From positions 69,334 to 87,731 of the forward strand of contig JBBHKE010002207.1 in the NCBI GenBank assembly GCA_037447655.1: 18,398 bases of DNA. The letters are read 5' to 3'. Shown here in pieces: positions 15,101-18,398 of this stretch; position 1 is the first letter of the stretch, and each line of letters begins with the position of its first letter. The position numbers and the translations under genes are program-made. Source of the stretch: Zygnema cylindricum (Eukaryota; Streptophyta; Zygnematophyceae; Zygnematales; Zygnemataceae). Under the pieces are notes generated by a model, which did no database searches, was not told the DNA's origin, and saw nothing but the letters and a program-made list of their open reading frames with translations.

Positions 15101-17926
15101 ACAACGTTCAAAGATTGTAGTTTGACATTGCCAGAATATCCTAATGTTCCACTATTGTAAATAGGCATCGCTGTCACAATGTAAATGATTCAACATTGTA
15201 ACTCGACATCAACTCTATACATTGTAATTTTATGTTATCAAAATCTCTTAATGGTCCCAATGTTCCAACATCATAATTCGACATTGCCACATTACATATT
15301 GTGCAGGCGGCATCCGATACTCGTATTGGAAACGAGGACATGCGTGGCGTATCGGGAGGCGAGCGCCGCCGAGTTTCAATTGGTGTGGATCTCATCCACG
15401 ATCCTCCCGTTCTCCTATTGGACGAGCCGACATCCGGCCTCGACAGCAGCGCGGCTCTCAATGTGGTGGAGGTCCTCCACGATATGGCGGTCCATGGCCG
15501 TCGAACTATCATTCTTTCCATTCATCAGGTAGGAAATGCTGGCTACTACTATCTCCCCTCACGAGAATTTTTGAAATTATTCACAAATCAGCGAAGTTCA
15601 GAGAGAGAAGGAAAGAAAAATTGGAAACTCAACATACTTAATACACAAAAAATAAACTTCACAAGAAATCATGTCTTTTATCTAATTACATTTTATCTTT
15701 TTTTGAACGCAGCCAAGTTTCCGTATTCTCGAACTGTTCCACAACCTTCTCCTTTTATCGCAAGGATCCGTCATCCACCACGGAACTTTGGACGCATTGG
15801 AACAACGGTTCCGTAAAGCGAGGAAGTCGTCCCCCCACATGTGAACGCCTTGGAATATGCCATTGACACTTTGGATCTTCAAGTGGGTTTTTCTTCCTCT
15901 TTTTTTTTTATAAAATCCAAAGTGTTTTCCTTGATTTTTTTTATTTTTTTCCTGAAATTTGCGATCGACACTCTGAACCTTCAAGTGGGTTTCTCCTTCT
16001 CTTGTTTTAACATCCTAGGTTTTTTTTTTTTTTTCTAAGATCTCTTCTTTTTGGTTTTTTGTCTTCTTCCTAGGGCATCTTCTTGATCCTGGAGTTTATT
16101 GTACTACATTATTTCCAATCGTTTGCATTTTTATTATTCCAGCTGCTTGTTTTTTATTATTTCCAGTTGTTTGTATTATTTCCATATGGTAACATTTTTT
16201 CTTTTTTGTTTTGTATTTTTTAGCAACGCCAAAAATTGAATCCCGACGAACGATATTCTCAAAAATTAACGAAATCGGGCGAAATTATCAATGGCGCGGA
16301 TTTGTCGGAAAAATTACGTACGGTTTCTGTGGAGGAAAATCCTTATCTTTCATTAAATAAAAAAGATGGACAGAGTTCAACAAATGGAAGTTGTATCGAA
16401 GAATTGGAAAATTCCAGTACAAATATTTTGCCCGTTAGTTTCGCGTGCACACCCACTCAAGAAATAATGACTCTAGCGACTCGATATTACAAGGTACCAT
16501 CTGAGTAACTTATTTTTTATAGCTTCGTAGTTTGTTCTTGTTTATATGTTTGCTTATTTTGAGTTGTTACAATCCTAATTTTACTACCCTATTTTACTTT
16601 TCCATATTTCAAACTTCCGTCTTCCGTCTCTTTCCGTCTTTCATTTTTTTCTCTTTTTTCATATTTCACATACGAATATATTTGATGTTTCAATTTTCTT
16701 TATTTCTTTTTCTTTTCTATGCTTAATACTTAAAATTGTTTCCATGCTTTAAACTAAAATCTTCGCATTTCTCAATTTTTTATTATTCCAATTTTTTTTT
16801 TTTTACAGAATATTTTCCGGACGAAAGAACTTTTTTTCGGAAGAGCTGCCCAAGTTTCAGTTTGTGGACTCTCATTGGGAAGTCTTTTTCTCGATGTAAA
16901 TAATAACCAAAGAGGACAAATTGTAAGTTTTCTCTCTTTTTTTATATATTTCTACGTTTCTTTTTTTTGTTATTAATATTTTTTTTTTGTTATTATGTTT
17001 TTTTTTTCTTGTTGTATAAGTTTCTTTATTTTGAAGAAAAACAAAAAGAAAAAAAAATGTATTTTATTCATTTGAAAAAAAAAGTTTGTCTTTTGGAAAA
17101 TGTGGACAGGAACGTCTCGGATTTCTTGCCTTCTCTTTGGCATTTTTGCTGACGTCATCAATTGAAGCTCTCCCCATTTTTCTCCAAGTAAGTTCGGTTT
17201 TTAATTAAATTTTTGAATTTGAAGGTTTTAAACTTTTGATTTTGTATTTTATTTTTTCTATTAATACCATTTTTTTTTTTTAATATATTTCACCCTCGTT
17301 TCTAATTCCCTCTCTCTTTTCTCTCCCAATCTTTCTCTCTCTCTCTATCGTTTCCTTGACCCTCTCTCCCTCGCCCTCTCCATCTTTTTGCCCCCACTCT
17401 CCCTCTCTCTTACTCTTGTTTCAAATTGTTTTTCTCCCTCGTTTGTCTCTCTCTCTCTTTTCTCTCCCACTCTCCCTCTCCATGTTTTTATTTCTCTCGC
17501 TCTCCCTCCTTTTTTCATATTTTTCCTCCCTCTCTCCTCTTCCTCTTCTCAAAAAAAACCCCCCTCCCTCGTTTCTCTCCCTTTCTTAATTTTTTTTCTC
17601 CTTCTCCTCGTTTCTCTCTCTCCTGTTCTTTTCTCCCCCACCCGCTCTCCCACTTTTCTCTCCCACTCTCTTTCTCCCTCTTTTCTCTCGCCTTCTCTAA
17701 CAATACAACTTTTCTCTCTCTCCCCCTCTCCCCCTTTTTTCAAAAATATTCTCCCTCCCTCTTTTCTCTCTCCGTCTCTCTACCTCGTTTATCTCCCCCA
17801 CTTCTCTTTCTCCCTCTCTCCCTCTCCCTCCTTTCTCAAATGATTATTTGGTTTCCAGGAGAGGCAAATCTTGATAAGGGAAACTTCCCGGGGAGCGTAC
17901 CGCATCTCGTCTTATTGTCTCGCAAG
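12155..17926 (+). CDS. ABCG: ABCG (WBC) half-transporter, 5' part; ten exons visible, continues past window
   Basis: Exons: 12155-12172, 12850-13106, 13368-13780, 14110-14258, 15307-15528, 15713-15882, 16224-16493, 16809-16922, 17110-17187, 17859-17926. All are GT-AG and phases agree except for a one-base problem inside exon 6. Residues 1-~110 are a hydrophilic acidic N-terminus. The nucleotide-binding domain follows: Walker [10 protein letters not shown] (187-195), Q-loop GYVMQDD (Gln234), signature VSGGERRR (294-301), Walker [12 protein letters not shown] (315-325), H-loop His352. A long polar linker fills exon 7 (about 90 residues). Then [12 protein letters not shown], the first membrane segment (exon 8), [10 protein letters not shown] (exon 9) and [15 protein letters not shown] (exon 10) mark the start of the ABC2-type membrane domain. 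NBD-before-TMD order is the ABCG hallmark; sequence character is nearest to the plant ABCG5/8/10 group in my judgement. Such proteins dimerise to export lipids, wax or hormones; the substrate here is unknown. The ATG is chosen because an 18-base first exon joins in phase to exon 2, which has no upstream stop before its acceptor; Met at 12898 is an alternative start. Confidence 0.85.
12239..12320 (+). repeat. TA/TG-rich microsatellite-like tract in ABCG intron 1
   Basis: Alternating (TA)n passes into TGTACATGTATATACATGTG and AGATGTATA units. It includes the perfect 16-base palindrome ACATGTATATACATGT at 12261-12276. It lies within the 677-base first intron (12173-12849), which holds nothing else recognisable. 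Confidence 0.7.
13801..13964 (+). repeat. Pyrimidine-rich (CTCTCC)n tract in ABCG intron 3
   Basis: Nearly pure C/T from 13801 to 13964, beginning about 20 bases after the donor at 13781. It mirrors XTH intron 1, where a CT tract also follows the donor closely. The Arg/Glu-rich reverse-strand frame here is an artefact of the repeat. Confidence 0.85.
14490..15302 (+). repeat. Degenerate hairpin-forming minisatellite filling ABCG intron 4
   Basis: From about 14490 to 14890 the sequence is an irregular series of CCCAATTTCC/CCAACATCCC words of 10-20 bases. From about 14900 to the acceptor it becomes eight or so copies of a 40-50 base unit of the type AACATTGTAATTC...GACATTNTTGCCACAATGTCCCAATGTTC. 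AACATTG at the start and CAATGTT at the end of a unit are complementary, so each unit can fold. The last unit reaches the 3' splice site at 15306, which consequently has almost no polypyrimidine tract. Open frames in this region are not coding. Confidence 0.75.
15958..16002 (+). repeat. Duplicated copy of the end of ABCG exon 6 with its splice donor
   Basis: 45 bases here match 15856-15900 at roughly three quarters of positions, including the identical core CTTCAAGTGGGTTT that spans the exon 6 donor. The copy lies exactly 102 bases downstream, so it is in the same reading frame and no stop intervenes. Both copies encode AIDTL(D/N)LQ before GTGGGT. Use of the second donor (GT at 15985) would add 34 residues, mostly hydrophobic. 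It may be an alternative exon end or a non-functional local duplication. Confidence 0.7.
17290..17850 (+). repeat. Long pyrimidine-rich tract in ABCG intron 9
   Basis: About 560 bases of irregular CTCTCC, CTTTTT and CCCTCC, interrupted by a few A-runs, occupy most of intron 9 (17188-17858), ending just before the exon 10 acceptor. Long Leu/Ser/Pro open frames here are low-complexity artefacts. Confidence 0.85.
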
Positions 17927-17974
17927 GTGACAAAATAGGAGAGACATTTTTTTGGCTTTCTTTGTTTTTTTCTA

Positions 17975-18398
17975 TTTTTTTGTTTTGTTTCTCTCCACCT
18001 CTCTCCCCCTTTCCCTGCCCCTCATTTTTTTTCCCTTTCTTCCTTCCGTTTTTTTCTCACTCCCTCCCTCTCCCTCGCGCTTCTATTCTGATCCTTGCTT
18101 TCTTCGTCTCACCTCTCTTCTCTATCAAATTATTTCTCTCTATCTCCCCCCCCCTCTCTCACTCTCTCTCACCTTCGCAAGCTTTGTGTTGATGTCCTAT
18201 TATCCTGTTCTCGCGTTATATTATCCCTTCCCTCACTCTCTTCCTTTTTTCCTTCTTTTCTCACCCCTCTCTCTGTCTCTCTCCCTCCTTTATTTGTTCC
18301 TGTTTTCTTTTTCTCATCCCCCTCTCCCTCTCTCCCTCTCTCTCCCTCTCTCTCCCTCACACTCTCACACTCTCTCCCTCTCTCTCCCTCTCTCTCCC
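17975..18398 (+). repeat. Pyrimidine-rich tract in ABCG intron 10, to window end
   Basis: After the exon 10 donor (GT at 17927) the sequence is again dominated by CTCTCC, TTTTTC and CCCTCTCTC units, ending in a regular CTCTCTCCCT array (18321-18398). No further exon is seen. The next ABCG exon, which should complete the split codon left by exon 10, lies beyond the window. Confidence 0.8.

Noticed and set aside
17356-18192. Several Ser/Leu/Pro-rich open frames of 76-170 codons
   Set aside because: Translation of CT-rich intron sequence; only 17859-17926 is coding here, in the ABCG frame.

Overview
The window is nuclear DNA of a streptophyte, meaning a land plant or charophyte green alga. The evidence is a xyloglucan endotransglucosylase/hydrolase (XTH) gene carrying an extensin-like Ser-Pro-rich tail, spliced genes with GT-AG introns that are very T/pyrimidine-rich, and plant-type G-box motifs. 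The species cannot be fixed from the sequence. The many introns in an ABCG gene and the heavy simple-sequence content suggest an early-diverging lineage rather than a compact angiosperm genome, but this is inference.

Layout. 1-1035: two tandem, non-autonomous DNA transposons of PIF/Harbinger type that share a TTA target site; the first is cut by the window edge. 1036-2780: intergenic DNA with no recognisable gene. 2994-7826: a complete five-exon + strand gene for a secreted XTH (GH16) of 431 residues. Its last exon encodes about 125 residues of [10 protein letters not shown]-type repeats. Its introns hold a long CT microsatellite, a short tandem array, a MITE-like inverted repeat and a degenerate CGAT-rich tract. 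7827-12154: intergenic DNA with probable poly(A) signals, a purine-rich tract, a two-way hairpin, an 852-bp hAT-like element with an 8-bp target-site duplication, and a pair of G-boxes in inverted arrangement just upstream of the second gene. 12155 to the right edge: the 5' part of a + strand ABCG (WBC) half-transporter gene, ten exons visible. It encodes a complete nucleotide-binding domain and the start of the membrane domain; the remainder lies beyond the window.

The two genes are independent, each with its own promoter. The XTH cuts and rejoins xyloglucan in the wall. ABCG half-transporters of this type export lipids, waxes or hormones, so both could serve the cell surface, but nothing in the sequence links them functionally.

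The points most worth checking are the XTH-extensin fusion with loss of the second C-terminal disulfide, a one-base frameshift in ABCG exon 6, an in-frame duplicated copy of the end of that exon with its own splice donor, the hairpin-forming minisatellite that fills ABCG intron 4, and the tandem PIF/Harbinger pair.
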